Assembly: GCF_036203305.1 (NCBI RefSeq)
Contig: NZ_CP108131.1
Coordinates: 7,316,001 to 7,380,000, forward strand
From: Streptomyces sp. NBC_00190
GTDB taxonomy: Bacteria; Actinomycetota; Actinomycetes; Streptomycetales; Streptomycetaceae
Direction: 5' to 3'
Length of the DNA stretch: 64,000 nt
Shown: in pieces, positions 21,068 through 29,972 of the stretch
How positions within the stretch are numbered: position 1 is the first letter of the stretch
Layout of the letters: the number at the start of each line of letters is the position of its first letter
Made by a program: the position numbers and the translations under genes
The notes under the pieces: model-generated
Told to the model about the DNA's origin: nothing
The model's input: only the letters and a program-made list of their open reading frames with translations
Database searches by the model: none

Positions 21068-22086
21068 CCGATGTCGAACAGGCCGGCTCGGAACGGCTCG
21101 GCCTGGAACTGGCCCCGGGCAAGCCGGCGATCCTGCGGGTCGACTCAGTCGCCCCCGCCGATCTGGGGGACTGGACGCAGGAGTACCGGGCGGCCCTGGA
21201 GGCCGCGCTGCTGGTGCACGGCGCCGTACTGATCCGAGGCCTCGACGTGCGCGACGCCGCTTCCCTCGCCCTGGTCGGGGACAAGCTGTCGGGCGGTACG
21301 GTCGCACACGAGACGGAGGCGTTCGCCCGCCGCCGGCCGCTCGGCGGACCGGTGGTCTCCTCCCTGGAATGGCCGCCCGATCAGCCGATGTGCATGCACC
21401 ACGAGCTGAGCTACGCGCTGGAGTTCCCCAGGCTGCTGACGATCGGCTGCTTCACGCCGCCCTCCCAGGGCGGGATCACCGGCCTCGCCGACGGCCAAGC
21501 CGTGCTCGACGCGCTGCCGGATGCGCTCGTCGAACGGTTCGTGGAGGTGGGCTGGACGCTGGTCCGCTCGTACAACAGCCTGGTGGGTGTGCCCTGGCAG
21601 GAGGCGCTCGCCGCCGCCGACGAGGCCGCCGCCGAGAAGTACTGTGAGGCCCATGGCATCGACTTCGCCTGGCAGCCGGACGGGAGCCTGCGGACGGCCC
21701 AGCGGCGCTCCGCCGTCATCCACCACCCGCTGACCGGCAAGCGCGTCTGGTTCAACCAGGTCGCCTTCCTCAACGAGTGGACGATGGAGCCGTCGATCCG
21801 CGAGTTCCTGGTGGCGCAGTTCGGTGCGGACGGGCTTCCCTTCAACACCCGCTACGGCGACGGTTCGCCGATCGAAGCGGCCACCGTGCAGATCCTCAAC
21901 GAGGTCTACGAGGCGGCCACCCTGCGGGAGCCCTGGCAGGCAGGGGACGTGCTCCTGGTCGACAACATCCGTATGGCGCACAGCCGGGAGCCCTACCAGG
22001 GGCAGCGTGAGATCGGCATGGTGCTCGGCGCCCCCGTCCGTCTCGCGGCCTGCTCCCCGACGCATCACCCCGCCGCGCGCCCCTGA
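21064..22086 (+). CDS. SyrP/AsnO-like Fe(II)/2-oxoglutarate hydroxylase
   Basis: A 340-residue TauD/clavaminate-synthase-family dioxygenase. The iron ligands are visible as the H-x-E facial triad His112-His113-Glu114 with His306 in RMAHSREPY; Arg315 is a plausible 2-oxoglutarate anchor. The HxE rather than HxD triad is typical of NRPS-associated beta-hydroxylases such as AsnO, VioC and SyrP. Translational overlap with the A-PCP gene (ATGA at 21064) suggests that it hydroxylates the aminoacyl group held on that PCP, as SyrP does. It could instead act on free Dap or a related amino acid. Confidence 0.88.
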   Translation: MTDVEQAGSERLGLELAPGKPAILRVDSVAPADLGDWTQEYRAALEAALLVHGAVLIRGLDVRDAASLALVGDKLSGGTVAHETEAFARRRPLGGPVVSSLEWPPDQPMCMHHELSYALEFPRLLTIGCFTPPSQGGITGLADGQAVLDALPDALVERFVEVGWTLVRSYNSLVGVPWQEALAAADEAAAEKYCEAHGIDFAWQPDGSLRTAQRRSAVIHHPLTGKRVWFNQVAFLNEWTMEPSIREFLVAQFGADGLPFNTRYGDGSPIEAATVQILNEVYEAATLREPWQAGDVLLVDNIRMAHSREPYQGQREIGMVLGAPVRLAACSPTHHPAARP

Positions 22087-22157
22087 CGCCGGCCCGCTCG
22101 GTCGCGCGCACGTGCGTACGTCCTCCCACCACTTTCCGACACGGAGCCACCCACCCT

Positions 22158-23231
22158 ATGAACGCATCCATACCTCCCTTCGCCGTTGTCACCGGCTCAC
22201 AGGTCCACGATGTCCTCGCGGGCCGGGAGCAGCACGTCATCGAGCTGATCGAGGAGGCCTACCGGGTGCATGGCGAGGGCGACTCGGTCAACCCGCCGTC
22301 GTACTTCCTGCGCTTCCCCGACCGCCCCACATCGCGGATCATCGCCTTGCCCGCGTCCATCGGCGGCGACACCCAGATCGACGGAATCAAGTGGATCTCC
22401 AGCTTCCCGGAGAACATCCACTCGGGCATCCCGCGAGCCTCGGCCGTCGCCGTGCTGAACGATCGGGCGACCGGCTACCCGATCGCCTGTATGGAGAGCT
22501 CCATCATCAGCGCGGCGCGCACCGCCGCGTCCGCCGCCCTCGCCGCCGACTGGCTCACCCGGGGTCGCGGCGACGGCCGCCCGCGCCGGGTCGGCTTCTT
22601 CGGGACGGGCTTCATCGCGCGCTACATCCACGGCTACCTCGCGGGCGCGGGCTGGTCCTTCGACGAGATCGGCGTTCACGACCTCGACATCGAGCACGCC
22701 AACAGCTTCCGCTCGTACCTGGAGCGCACCGGCGCCGGCACGCCCACCGGCGGGCGGGTCACGGTGTACGAGAGTGCCGAGGAGCTGATCCGTTCCTGCG
22801 ACCTCCTGGTGTTCGCCACTGTCGCGGGAGCGCCGCACGTCACCGACACCACCTGGTTCGCGCACAACCCGGTGGTCCTGCACGTATCGCTGCGGGACCT
22901 GTCGCCCGAGATCGTGCTGGAGTCGGTCAACGTGGTCGACGACATCGAGCACTGCCTGAAGGCCGACACCTCGCCGCATCTGGCCGAACAGCTGGTGGGA
23001 CACCGCGACTTCATCGACGGCACGCTGTACGACGTCATGTCGGGAAAGGTCACCGTGCCCACCGGCCGGCCCGTCATCTTCTCGCCGTTCGGACTCGGAG
23101 TCCTCGACCTGGCGGTCGGCAAGCACGTCTACGACACGGTCAGCGCGCTGGGTGAACTGAACGTCATCGAGAACTTCTTCCACGAGACCAGCCGCTACGG
23201 CTCCGACTCGGCACGAGGCGACGATGAGTGA
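22158..23231 (+). CDS. SbnB-like dehydrogenase (Dap biosynthesis)
   Basis: A 357-residue protein of the ornithine cyclodeaminase/mu-crystallin family, with a Rossmann motif GFFGTGFIARYIHGYL near residue 150. In staphyloferrin B biosynthesis SbnB oxidatively cleaves N-(1-amino-1-carboxy-2-ethyl)-glutamate to L-2,3-diaminopropionate and 2-oxoglutarate. The next gene encodes the matching SbnA-like synthase, which makes this role much more likely than cyclodeamination. A 71-bp gap with a GGAG site at 22143 precedes it; the following gene starts 7 nt after the stop. Confidence 0.9.
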   Translation: MNASIPPFAVVTGSQVHDVLAGREQHVIELIEEAYRVHGEGDSVNPPSYFLRFPDRPTSRIIALPASIGGDTQIDGIKWISSFPENIHSGIPRASAVAVLNDRATGYPIACMESSIISAARTAASAALAADWLTRGRGDGRPRRVGFFGTGFIARYIHGYLAGAGWSFDEIGVHDLDIEHANSFRSYLERTGAGTPTGGRVTVYESAEELIRSCDLLVFATVAGAPHVTDTTWFAHNPVVLHVSLRDLSPEIVLESVNVVDDIEHCLKADTSPHLAEQLVGHRDFIDGTLYDVMSGKVTVPTGRPVIFSPFGLGVLDLAVGKHVYDTVSALGELNVIENFFHETSRYGSDSARGDDE

Positions 23232-23237
23232 GACGGG

Positions 23238-24224
23238 GTGGCCGCGTTGCCGATAATCACCTCTCCCCAGGAGTTCAACACGGAGGACCTGTACGTCGAC
23301 CTCCGGCCGGTCATCGGCACCGAACTGCTCCTCAAGTGCGAGGGGTTCAACTTCGCCGGCTCCATCAAACTGAAGGCCGCCGCGGCGATGGTGGAGCAAG
23401 CCGAGCGGTCGGGACTGCTCCACCACGGATCCGTGCTGGTCGAGTCCTCTTCGGGCAACCTCGGAGTGGCCCTGGCCATGATCGCCGCGAACAAGGGCTA
23501 CCGGTTCCTCTGCGTGACCGACACCCGGTGCAACCTCGGCACGCGGCGGCTGATGGAGACGATGGGCGCCGAGGTCTACACCGTCACACAGCCTGACGCG
23601 GAGGGCGGATATCTGGCCGCCCGGCTGGACCACGTACGTCGGTTGTGCGCCTCGGACGCCCGCTACGTCTGGCTGAACCAGTACACGAACGTCAACAACT
23701 GGGAGGCACACCACCGGACCACCGCGCCCGCCATCGCCGAGCGGTTCCCCGGCCTGGACGTGCTGTTCGTAGGAGCGGGAACCACCGGCACGCTGATGGG
23801 ATGCGCCAGGTACTTCCGGGCTCGGGGGCGGCCGGTGACCATCGTGGCCGTCGACGTGGAGGGATCGGTGACCTTCGGCGGCCCCGCGCGGGCCCGGATG
23901 ATCCCCGGGCTCGGCGCCGGCGTCCGGCCCCAGTTGCTGGATCGCTCGTACCTCGACGACGTGGTGATCGTCTCGGAGGCCGAGACGATCCGGATGTGCC
24001 GCCGGTTCGCCCGGAGCGGCTACCTCTTCGGAGGTTCCACGGGCACGGTCGTCGCCGGGGCCCAGCGCTGGCTGGCCAGGTACCGCCCCGACACGCCGGT
24101 CACCGCCGTGGCGATCTCGCCGGACCTCGGCGAGCGCTATCTGGACACGGTGTACCAGAAGTCGTGGGTCGACGACGTGTACGGCGACGCCGTCTACGAC
24201 GCGGACCAGGCGGAAGTGCGCTGA
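23238..24224 (+). CDS. SbnA-like PLP-dependent synthase (Dap biosynthesis)
   Basis: A 328-residue fold-type II PLP enzyme of the cysteine synthase family. Lys44 in FNFAGSIKLK is the expected Schiff-base lysine. SSGNLGVALA and VGAGTTGTLMG are substrate- and phosphate-binding loops. SbnA-type enzymes join O-phospho-L-serine and L-glutamate to form the precursor that SbnB cleaves to Dap. The start is a GTG at 23238, preceded by ACGGGG. Together with the preceding gene it forms a complete two-enzyme Dap pathway, and it is the last gene of the plus-strand operon beginning with mbtH. Confidence 0.9.
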   Translation: MAALPIITSPQEFNTEDLYVDLRPVIGTELLLKCEGFNFAGSIKLKAAAAMVEQAERSGLLHHGSVLVESSSGNLGVALAMIAANKGYRFLCVTDTRCNLGTRRLMETMGAEVYTVTQPDAEGGYLAARLDHVRRLCASDARYVWLNQYTNVNNWEAHHRTTAPAIAERFPGLDVLFVGAGTTGTLMGCARYFRARGRPVTIVAVDVEGSVTFGGPARARMIPGLGAGVRPQLLDRSYLDDVVIVSEAETIRMCRRFARSGYLFGGSTGTVVAGAQRWLARYRPDTPVTAVAISPDLGERYLDTVYQKSWVDDVYGDAVYDADQAEVR

Positions 24225-24273
24225 CCGTCCCCAGGGGCGGCCGGGCGCACCCCCGCCGGTCCGGCGCGGATCC

Positions 24274-24301
24274 GGTCAGCGGGCGCCGGTCAGTGGGCGC
24301 C
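24274..24301. repeat. 14-bp tandem duplication at a gene end
   Basis: GGTCAGCGGGCGCC (24274-24287) and GGTCAGTGGGCGCC (24288-24301) differ at one base. The second copy contains the stop codon of the minus-strand A-domain gene, so the last codons of that gene are duplicated just downstream of its stop. Confidence 0.6.
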
Positions 24302-25819
24302 GGCCGGCTCCTGCGCGGAGGCCCGGGCAGTCAGCAGCCGGCGGTCGACCTTGCCGTTGGGATTGCGGGGCAGTGACGGCAGCCGGTGGACGGCGCCGAT
24401 GATCGAATGCCGGGGAAGCTGCTGCGCGCAGTGCTTCTTGAGATCGAGCAGGGAGGGATCATGTCCGTCGGCGACGACGATGAACGCGACGATGTGTGCG
24501 TCGATGCCGGCGTCGGCCACCACGGCCGCCGCCTCGTCGACCCCGTCGTGGCTCTGCAGCACCGCCTCTACCTCACCGAGTTCGATGCGGTTGCCGCGTA
24601 CCTTGACCATCACATCGCGCCGTCCGACGAAATCGAAACTGCCGTCCTCCAGCACGAGCGCGATGTCGCCGGTCGCGTACGTACGGTCGGTCACCGGCGA
24701 ACGTCCCCAGTAACCCAGCATCACCCCCGGACCGCTGACCACCAGCTCGCCCTCCTCGCCGGGCCCCGCCTGCTGCCCGTCCTCGCGCAGCGCGACCACG
24801 GTGTTCCCGCAGACACCGCTGCCGATCCCGACGGGACGCACCCGGTCGGCGGGGATCACGCCGACGTCGTGGGCGGTGGAAATGATGGTCTCGGCGGGCC
24901 CGTAGAGATTCGTGAACCGAATGTGCGGAAGATGCGCCCGAAGCTCACGCAGCGGGCCGATGGGGAAGGGCTCGCCCGCGAACATCAGGCTGCGCAGCGC
25001 CGGCGCATCCGTCTCCAGCAGCTCGCCGTGGCGCATCATCAACAGGAGCGCGGCAGGAACCGAATACCATACGGTGATCTCGCGGTCCACGAGAAAGCGG
25101 ACCAGCCCTTTCGCGGAGTAAGCGGTCTCCTGCGGAACCAGGTGGACGGAAGCGCCGACGGTGAAGGGCGCATAGATGTCGTTCACCGACAGATCGAAAT
25201 GGAACGGTGCGTGATTCGCGTACCGGTCCCCGGGCCGCGCCTGCTGGGCCTCGGCGACCCAGGAGATGAAGGCCCAAGCCGTGTTGTGGCTGTGACAGAC
25301 GCCCTTGGGTTCGCCGGTGGACCCCGAGGTGTAGAGGATGAAGGCGAGATCGTCGCCGTCGGCCGCAGGCCCGGGCAGCACCACCTCCGGTGCTTCGGCC
25401 CCCGCCGCGGGCAGCCGCGACCAGGGCGTTCCGTCCGGCCACGACGACAGCACGGGCGTGTCCGCGATGGCCGCGAAACCGGCCACCGACGCGTTCCGGT
25501 CAGGGGTCGTGACCAGGGCGGCAGGCGCGAAGTCGGCCGTCAGTCCGGCGATCCGCTGTGCCGGGGACTGCGGGTCGAGGGGTACGTAGGCGGCCCCGAG
25601 CCGCAGCACGGCCTGCATCGCGGCGATGGCGGCCACCGACTTGTCGAGCCAGATCCCGACCCGGTCGCCGGCGCGTACGCCCCGGCCCGCCAGGGCGAGG
25701 GCGAGTTCGTCGGCCAGCGCGTCCAGCCGGCCGTAGCTCGCCTGGCCGTCCGGCGCGGAGACCGCCAGGGCCTCGGGGGTGCGGCGGGCCGTGTCCCGGA
25801 CGAGTTCGTGGAGCAGCAT
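24290..25819 (-). CDS. Discrete adenylation domain (aminoacyl-PCP ligase)
   Basis: A 509-residue free-standing A domain without a PCP. Motifs seen: LYTSGSTGEPKG, NLYGPAET, YATGDIA, the A8 region VMVKVRGNRIELGEVE and A10 NGKVDRR. Code positions aligned to GrsA-PheA read DLNYMALISK. The motif FHFDLSVNDIY and this code resemble the discrete L-prolyl-AMP ligases of pyrrole pathways (RedM/PltF type), so a small or cyclic amino acid is possible, but no pyrrole-forming dehydrogenase is present here. It is transcribed divergently from the discrete PCP and C domains at 25937-27498; the 117-bp gap must hold both promoters. It most likely charges that PCP or one of the A-less PCPs of the two synthetases. 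Confidence 0.9.
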   Translation of the reverse strand: MLLHELVRDTARRTPEALAVSAPDGQASYGRLDALADELALALAGRGVRAGDRVGIWLDKSVAAIAAMQAVLRLGAAYVPLDPQSPAQRIAGLTADFAPAALVTTPDRNASVAGFAAIADTPVLSSWPDGTPWSRLPAAGAEAPEVVLPGPAADGDDLAFILYTSGSTGEPKGVCHSHNTAWAFISWVAEAQQARPGDRYANHAPFHFDLSVNDIYAPFTVGASVHLVPQETAYSAKGLVRFLVDREITVWYSVPAALLLMMRHGELLETDAPALRSLMFAGEPFPIGPLRELRAHLPHIRFTNLYGPAETIISTAHDVGVIPADRVRPVGIGSGVCGNTVVALREDGQQAGPGEEGELVVSGPGVMLGYWGRSPVTDRTYATGDIALVLEDGSFDFVGRRDVMVKVRGNRIELGEVEAVLQSHDGVDEAAAVVADAGIDAHIVAFIVVADGHDPSLLDLKKHCAQQLPRHSIIGAVHRLPSLPRNPNGKVDRRLLTARASAQEPAGAH

Positions 25820-25936
25820 GAGACTTCGGTCTCCTCTTCAGTCCAATGTGATCGATTTCGGCGGCCGTAGCCTGTTCGGCGGTCCTTGGAAAGTCAATCA
25901 GCAGTGTCCATTCATGTCAGGTACGAGGAGATGCAC

Positions 25937-26212
25937 ATGCCGGCGCAGGAGATGACCGATACGGTCGAGCCCGTCAGGGATTTCGTCAAGAAGTTCATCA
26001 CGGAAGAATTGCTGAAAGGGCAGGAAGAAGTGGAAGATGATACTCCGCTGATTGAATGGGGAATCCTCGATTCGCTCTCCGTCGCCCGGCTCGGTGGATC
26101 CATCGAGAAGCATTTCGATGTCGTCATCCTCGGAGAGACACCCATAGCGGAGAAGTTCCGAACCGTGGACACGATTTGCGCCTTCGTCTCGGAACTGAGG
26201 GTCGCCCGATGA
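25937..26212 (+). CDS. Discrete peptidyl/acyl carrier protein
   Basis: A 91-residue carrier protein with the 4'-phosphopantetheine serine in GILDSLSVARL. The DSL context resembles carrier proteins that partner with discrete ligases rather than the LGGHSL type of the large synthetases. I chose the ATG at 25937, 6 nt after a GAGGAG site (25925-25930), over an upstream TTG. Its stop overlaps the start of the C-domain gene (ATGA at 26209), so the two are translationally coupled. Confidence 0.88.
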   Translation: MPAQEMTDTVEPVRDFVKKFITEELLKGQEEVEDDTPLIEWGILDSLSVARLGGSIEKHFDVVILGETPIAEKFRTVDTICAFVSELRVAR

Positions 26213-27498
26213 CCGCGGAACTGCCCCTCTCTCTGGCGCAGACCGGGGTGTGGCTCGCGCAGCAGCTCAACCCGGACGAGCGCTCGTTCAACATCGCCGA
26301 GTACTGCGACATCGAGGGCCCCGTCGACCCGGTGCTGTTCGAAGCGGCGCTGCGCGAGGTCGTGGCCGCCACCCCCGCCCTGCGCGCCCGTTTCGGCATC
26401 GGCGCGGAGGGCCTGTGCCAGTACATCGACGACACGGTCGACGTGACCTTGCACTGCTTCGACCTCGTGGACGAACCGGACCCGCGCGCCGCGGCCGAAC
26501 GCTGGATGGCCGACAACCTGGCCGAGGAGTACGACCTGGCTACGGGCCCGCTCTTCACGTGGGCGCTGTTCGCGATCGGGCCCGAGCGCACCCTCTGGTA
26601 CCGGGCGGCGCACCACGTGGCCGTCGACGGCTTCGCTTTCGCACTGATCGCCTCCCACGTCGCGGACGTCTACACCGCGCTGGCCACCGGTGCCCCCCGC
26701 AGCCCCCGTCCGCCGGGCACCTTGGAACAGGCCATCGCCGCCGACACCGCCTACCAGGCCGGGGAGGAGTTCGCGCAGGACCGTCGGTTCTGGCTCGACC
26801 GGATGGCCGGGTGGGGAGAGGTGGTCGCCCTGACCGACTGGCACCCCACCCGCACCCAGGCCTCCCACCGCGAATCCGGCCACCTCGCACCCGCGGACCT
26901 CGATGCCCTGCGCTCGGCCGCCCGCGACCTGGACGTCACCTGGCCGGAGGTCGTCATGGCCGCCGTCGCCGTCTGGCTCCACCGTGCGACCGGAGTCCGG
27001 GACCTGGTCGTCGGCCTGCCGGTCACCGCACGCACGGAACCCCTGCTGCGGCGCGTCCCGGCCATGTTGACCAATGTGGTCCCGCTGCGCTTCGAGCTGA
27101 GCCCGGAACTCGACTTCGCCTCGGTTGCGGCCCAGGCCTCGGACCGTCTACGGGAGGCAATGGCGCACCAGCGCTATCCGCAGGAGCGTCTGGTGCGGGA
27201 GCTTCCCGCCCTGCCCGGTGGCAGAAGGCAGTTCGGCCCCGACATCAACATCATGTCCTTCAACTACGGCCTCGGATACGGGGGACACCCCGCCACGGTG
27301 CACAACCTGCGCCCGGGCCCCGTCGACGACCTGACCGTCAACGTGTACGACCGCATGGACGGCCACGGCCTGGACATCGTGCTCGACGGCAACGCGGAGC
27401 TGTACGCCTCCACCGAGATCGCTGCCCATGTCGCGGACCTCGTCTCGCTGCTGTCCTCGGTCGCCGGACTCCTTGAGGCGGATTCCATCACGTCCTGA
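26209..27498 (+). CDS. Discrete NRPS condensation domain
   Basis: A 429-residue stand-alone C domain with the catalytic motif HHVAVDG near residue 130 and the typical N-terminal ELPLSLAQTGVWLAQQL. It should form a peptide or other amide bond between acyl groups on two carrier proteins. Coupling to the PCP gene suggests that the group on that PCP is one of its substrates. The partner could be the A-PCP protein, or the N-terminal PCP of the large synthetase. It is the last recognisable NRPS gene; a transposase-like gene follows in convergent orientation 105 bp away. Confidence 0.9.
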   Translation: MTAELPLSLAQTGVWLAQQLNPDERSFNIAEYCDIEGPVDPVLFEAALREVVAATPALRARFGIGAEGLCQYIDDTVDVTLHCFDLVDEPDPRAAAERWMADNLAEEYDLATGPLFTWALFAIGPERTLWYRAAHHVAVDGFAFALIASHVADVYTALATGAPRSPRPPGTLEQAIAADTAYQAGEEFAQDRRFWLDRMAGWGEVVALTDWHPTRTQASHRESGHLAPADLDALRSAARDLDVTWPEVVMAAVAVWLHRATGVRDLVVGLPVTARTEPLLRRVPAMLTNVVPLRFELSPELDFASVAAQASDRLREAMAHQRYPQERLVRELPALPGGRRQFGPDINIMSFNYGLGYGGHPATVHNLRPGPVDDLTVNVYDRMDGHGLDIVLDGNAELYASTEIAAHVADLVSLLSSVAGLLEADSITS

Positions 27499-27603
27499 GC
27501 GGGCCGCACGCGCGCGATCCAGGGCGCGGGTCGATTTCGCACAGGGCGGCGCGCACCGGCGAGCCGCAGAGGGGGAAGCCGCAGTTTGGCGCCCTGTCGG
27601 TAC

Positions 27604-28797
27604 TCAGGCGAGGCCCTGCCCGGCCGACACCCCGGTTTCCGACAGGCAGCGCGCCGCGTGCGCCACCGAAGCCATCGTCACGTGCCGGTGCCACCCTGAC
27701 AGTGAACGCCCCGCGAAGTCCCGCAGCCCCACCTCCTGCGCGCTGCGGGCCGAGGTCGCCGACACCCGGCCCATGTGCTTCGTCAGCCGTAGCAGCGCGG
27801 CCGGGGTGAGCGGCGCGGGCTGGGTGAGGTCGGTGAGCCACAGCTGCGAGGGCGCGCGGTGTCCGTCGGTCCATTCGCCCAGCAGGGTCAGATGCCGGCG
27901 CCGCGCGGGCGCGGGGTCCGGCATCATCACCCGTACGGCGGCCACCAGTGTGGTGCGCGGCCGTCCCGGGTGTATCGGGTCGGCCCATTTGACGGGGGTG
28001 CGGAGCGTCCTCACCTTCTGCAGCACCTCCGAGGCCGTCACGGCACCCGCACCGTGGCCGGGCAGCGCCGGGTCGGTCACCAGCAGCCGCGCGTCCGGGC
28101 TGACCCGGGCCAGTACCGGAAGTCTCGCATCGGCGAAACGATTCATCGTGGAGCGGGTGCCGATGTTCTGAATGTCCAGCAGTACCGGCCGCGGAGGCAG
28201 CCCGACCTGCCGCGCAGCCTCCAATATGCCGGTCACCGCGCACTCTTCGTAGGTCTCCCCGAAGCCGTCGCCCTCCTCCTCCGGGAGGTGTAGCCGCCAC
28301 CCCACCGGGGTGACCACATCGGCCGACGTGAACCAGATTCCGAAGGCCTGCTGCCCCCGGAACATCTGCGCGCGCTGCGGGTCGTACTGCCGCCCCACTC
28401 CGACGGAGTGCTCCCCGCCCTTCGGGATCGCCATGGGCTGGACCACCCACGCGGTCAACGGGCAGGACTGCTCCAGATACTGGGAGAGCGCGGTACGGAT
28501 CGGCCGCCAGTCCCAGGTGGACCCGGCGATGAAATGGTGCAGGCTCTGATCGGTGGCGGCCCCTCCGATCTGCTGCGCGATGTTCCGGATCGACTTGCGG
28601 CCGGGGGTCGCGAGCAGCCCCTGTACGTATTGCAGTCCCTTCTCCCGCTGGTCCCGGCGCCGTAGCGAGGTCAAGACCGCTCCGCACAGATCCTCCGCCG
28701 CCTCGTGGACGCGGCTGCCCGGTGCGGCGTAGGCGCCGGCACCGGGACGGGGCCGTGGACGATTCTGCAGATGGCTCCTGTGGGTGGTGCTGCTCAC
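27604..28797 (-). CDS. IS701-family transposase-like protein, probably inactive
   Basis: A 397-residue protein of the IS701 transposase family, recognised by IPKGGEHSVGVGRQYD, the WRLHLPEE segment and a C-terminal GWHRHVTMASVAH motif. The region that normally reads DDTGFPKxG reads VQPMAIPKGG, so the first catalytic aspartate is missing. The second (LLDIQNIG) may remain. The frame is intact and full length, and I saw no flanking terminal repeats. I infer a catalytically dead, perhaps domesticated DNA-binding protein at the cluster edge; a decaying insertion sequence is the alternative. The GTG at 28797 follows AAGGGGA by about 5 nt, a better start than the ATG at 28833. Confidence 0.8.
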   Translation of the reverse strand: MSSTTHRSHLQNRPRPRPGAGAYAAPGSRVHEAAEDLCGAVLTSLRRRDQREKGLQYVQGLLATPGRKSIRNIAQQIGGAATDQSLHHFIAGSTWDWRPIRTALSQYLEQSCPLTAWVVQPMAIPKGGEHSVGVGRQYDPQRAQMFRGQQAFGIWFTSADVVTPVGWRLHLPEEEGDGFGETYEECAVTGILEAARQVGLPPRPVLLDIQNIGTRSTMNRFADARLPVLARVSPDARLLVTDPALPGHGAGAVTASEVLQKVRTLRTPVKWADPIHPGRPRTTLVAAVRVMMPDPAPARRRHLTLLGEWTDGHRAPSQLWLTDLTQPAPLTPAALLRLTKHMGRVSATSARSAQEVGLRDFAGRSLSGWHRHVTMASVAHAARCLSETGVSAGQGLA

Positions 28798-28833
28798 GCT
28801 CTTCCCCTTAAAGCATTGTGAGTTTCTCTTCAC

Positions 28834-29166
28834 GACCCCGGTGCCGACGTGTTCTGCCTCGTGGTGCCCCTTGGCCCCGAGCGCCGTCGGCCGGGATGAA
28901 ACGAGGGATGATGGTCGGTCAACCAGTCGTTTCTGAGCGGTCGTTGCCGGTCCGTTTCGGGCAGGCTGGTGATCGCTGGGACGAGACCCTAGTGGCTACG
29001 ACCTGCGGAATCAACCATGGTTGATCGGCCACATCTGTAGTTGATTTCCGGAGGGTGTCCGTCTAGGTTCTTGTTGGGTCCAGCATCCGAACACCCGGGC
29101 CCGTCGCCTTCGGAGCGTCTGATCGCCGGGCGGAGGTCGTGGAAGGAGGGGCGCTCGGGGAGCCGT
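28834..29166. other. Non-coding gap with a 16-bp palindrome at 29010-29025
   Basis: No convincing gene is seen. ATCAACCATGGTTGAT at 29010-29025 is a perfect palindrome, a possible operator or remnant of a mobile-element end. The base composition here is less GC-rich than in the NRPS genes. Confidence 0.4.
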
Positions 29167-29355
29167 CAGGTGACCTGGAAGTTGCCCATCATCGCCGGGC
29201 GCGACACCGCGTACGGCGAAGTCGTCGAGCGAGCCCCCGAACTCCTCACGGAGCTGAAGCAGGAGACCGCCCGGGGCAACGCCACCTACGCCGAGGTAGA
29301 GGAGTCCGAGGCCGACCTCGAACGCTTCGGCAAGTGGCTGGCCCTGCGCTCCGTC
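29167..29355 (+). pseudogene. Fragment of a ChrB-like gene
   Basis: About 63 codons match the N-terminal region of ChrB-type chromate-resistance proteins (AYGEVVERAPELLTEL, then ATYAEVEESEADLERF). Sequence on both sides in frame is unrelated to the family, so only an internal piece of the gene survives, fused to transposase debris. Confidence 0.6.
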
Positions 29356-29540
29356 GTACGGCGATCCGGAATCGACGCGGTACGCGCCCAATGGCCCGGC
29401 ACCGACGACGGCTTCGCCGCCCTGGCCCGTCTGATCGGATTCCACCGCGCGGGCAACACGCCCCGAGCCGACTGCGACCCGCACAGTGCAGGCCCTCGGG
29501 GCCGCTCGGGGCCGGAGCGGCGCCCGTCGCGCATCACTCC

Positions 29541-29831
29541 GCGGCTGGGGGCCGAGGCCTCGAACTTCGAGCCGTCGACGGCGAGCACAGCCACCTCGAC
29601 CAGGCCGGCCTCGGCGCAGAGGCCGAGCACCTGGCCGAAGAGGTGGGCGAGGGCCTCCGGGTGGCGGACCCGGAAGCGGGCGATCGTCCGTCGTCGGGGG
29701 GCCTGGTGTGCGCAGATCGCCCTGAAGGCGACGTTCTCGCGGCCGCGGCGCTCGATCCCGCGCGAGGCGAGCAGGGGGAACATCGTCTTCGGCTCGTGGG
29801 CAGCCCGGCCGTGCCCGTCGGAGCGATAGGC
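29541..29831 (-). pseudogene. IS1182-like transposase remnant
   Basis: The minus strand encodes a stretch resembling the N-terminal part of IS1182-type transposases: AYRSDGHGRAAHEPKTM, ENVAFRAICAHQAP, TIARFRVRHPEALAHLFGQV and VLAVDGSKFEASA. The usual leucine/tyrosine-rich helix after the KTM segment is shortened, so it appears internally deleted, and the catalytic C-terminal part is absent. Confidence 0.7.
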
Positions 29832-29972
29832 GCCGCTGTCAGTCGCGCAGGTCAGGGGCTGCAGGGCTGCAGCAGCGGTCGGTCTCGATCGCAGGTGAGG
29901 AAGTTCTGTGGCTTGCCAGATGGTCCCCAACGGCCTGGACAGCGCAGGTTTGTGTGACAGCCTTCTTGAGAA

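Noticed and set aside
21064..24224. Staphyloferrin-type siderophore cluster because of SbnA/SbnB
   Set aside because: No NIS synthetase, siderophore transporter or IdeR-type box was seen; the pair only indicates Dap supply.
24290..26212. Prolyl-to-pyrrole starter pathway
   Set aside because: The discrete A and PCP resemble such pairs, but no acyl-CoA-dehydrogenase-like oxidase is present in the window.
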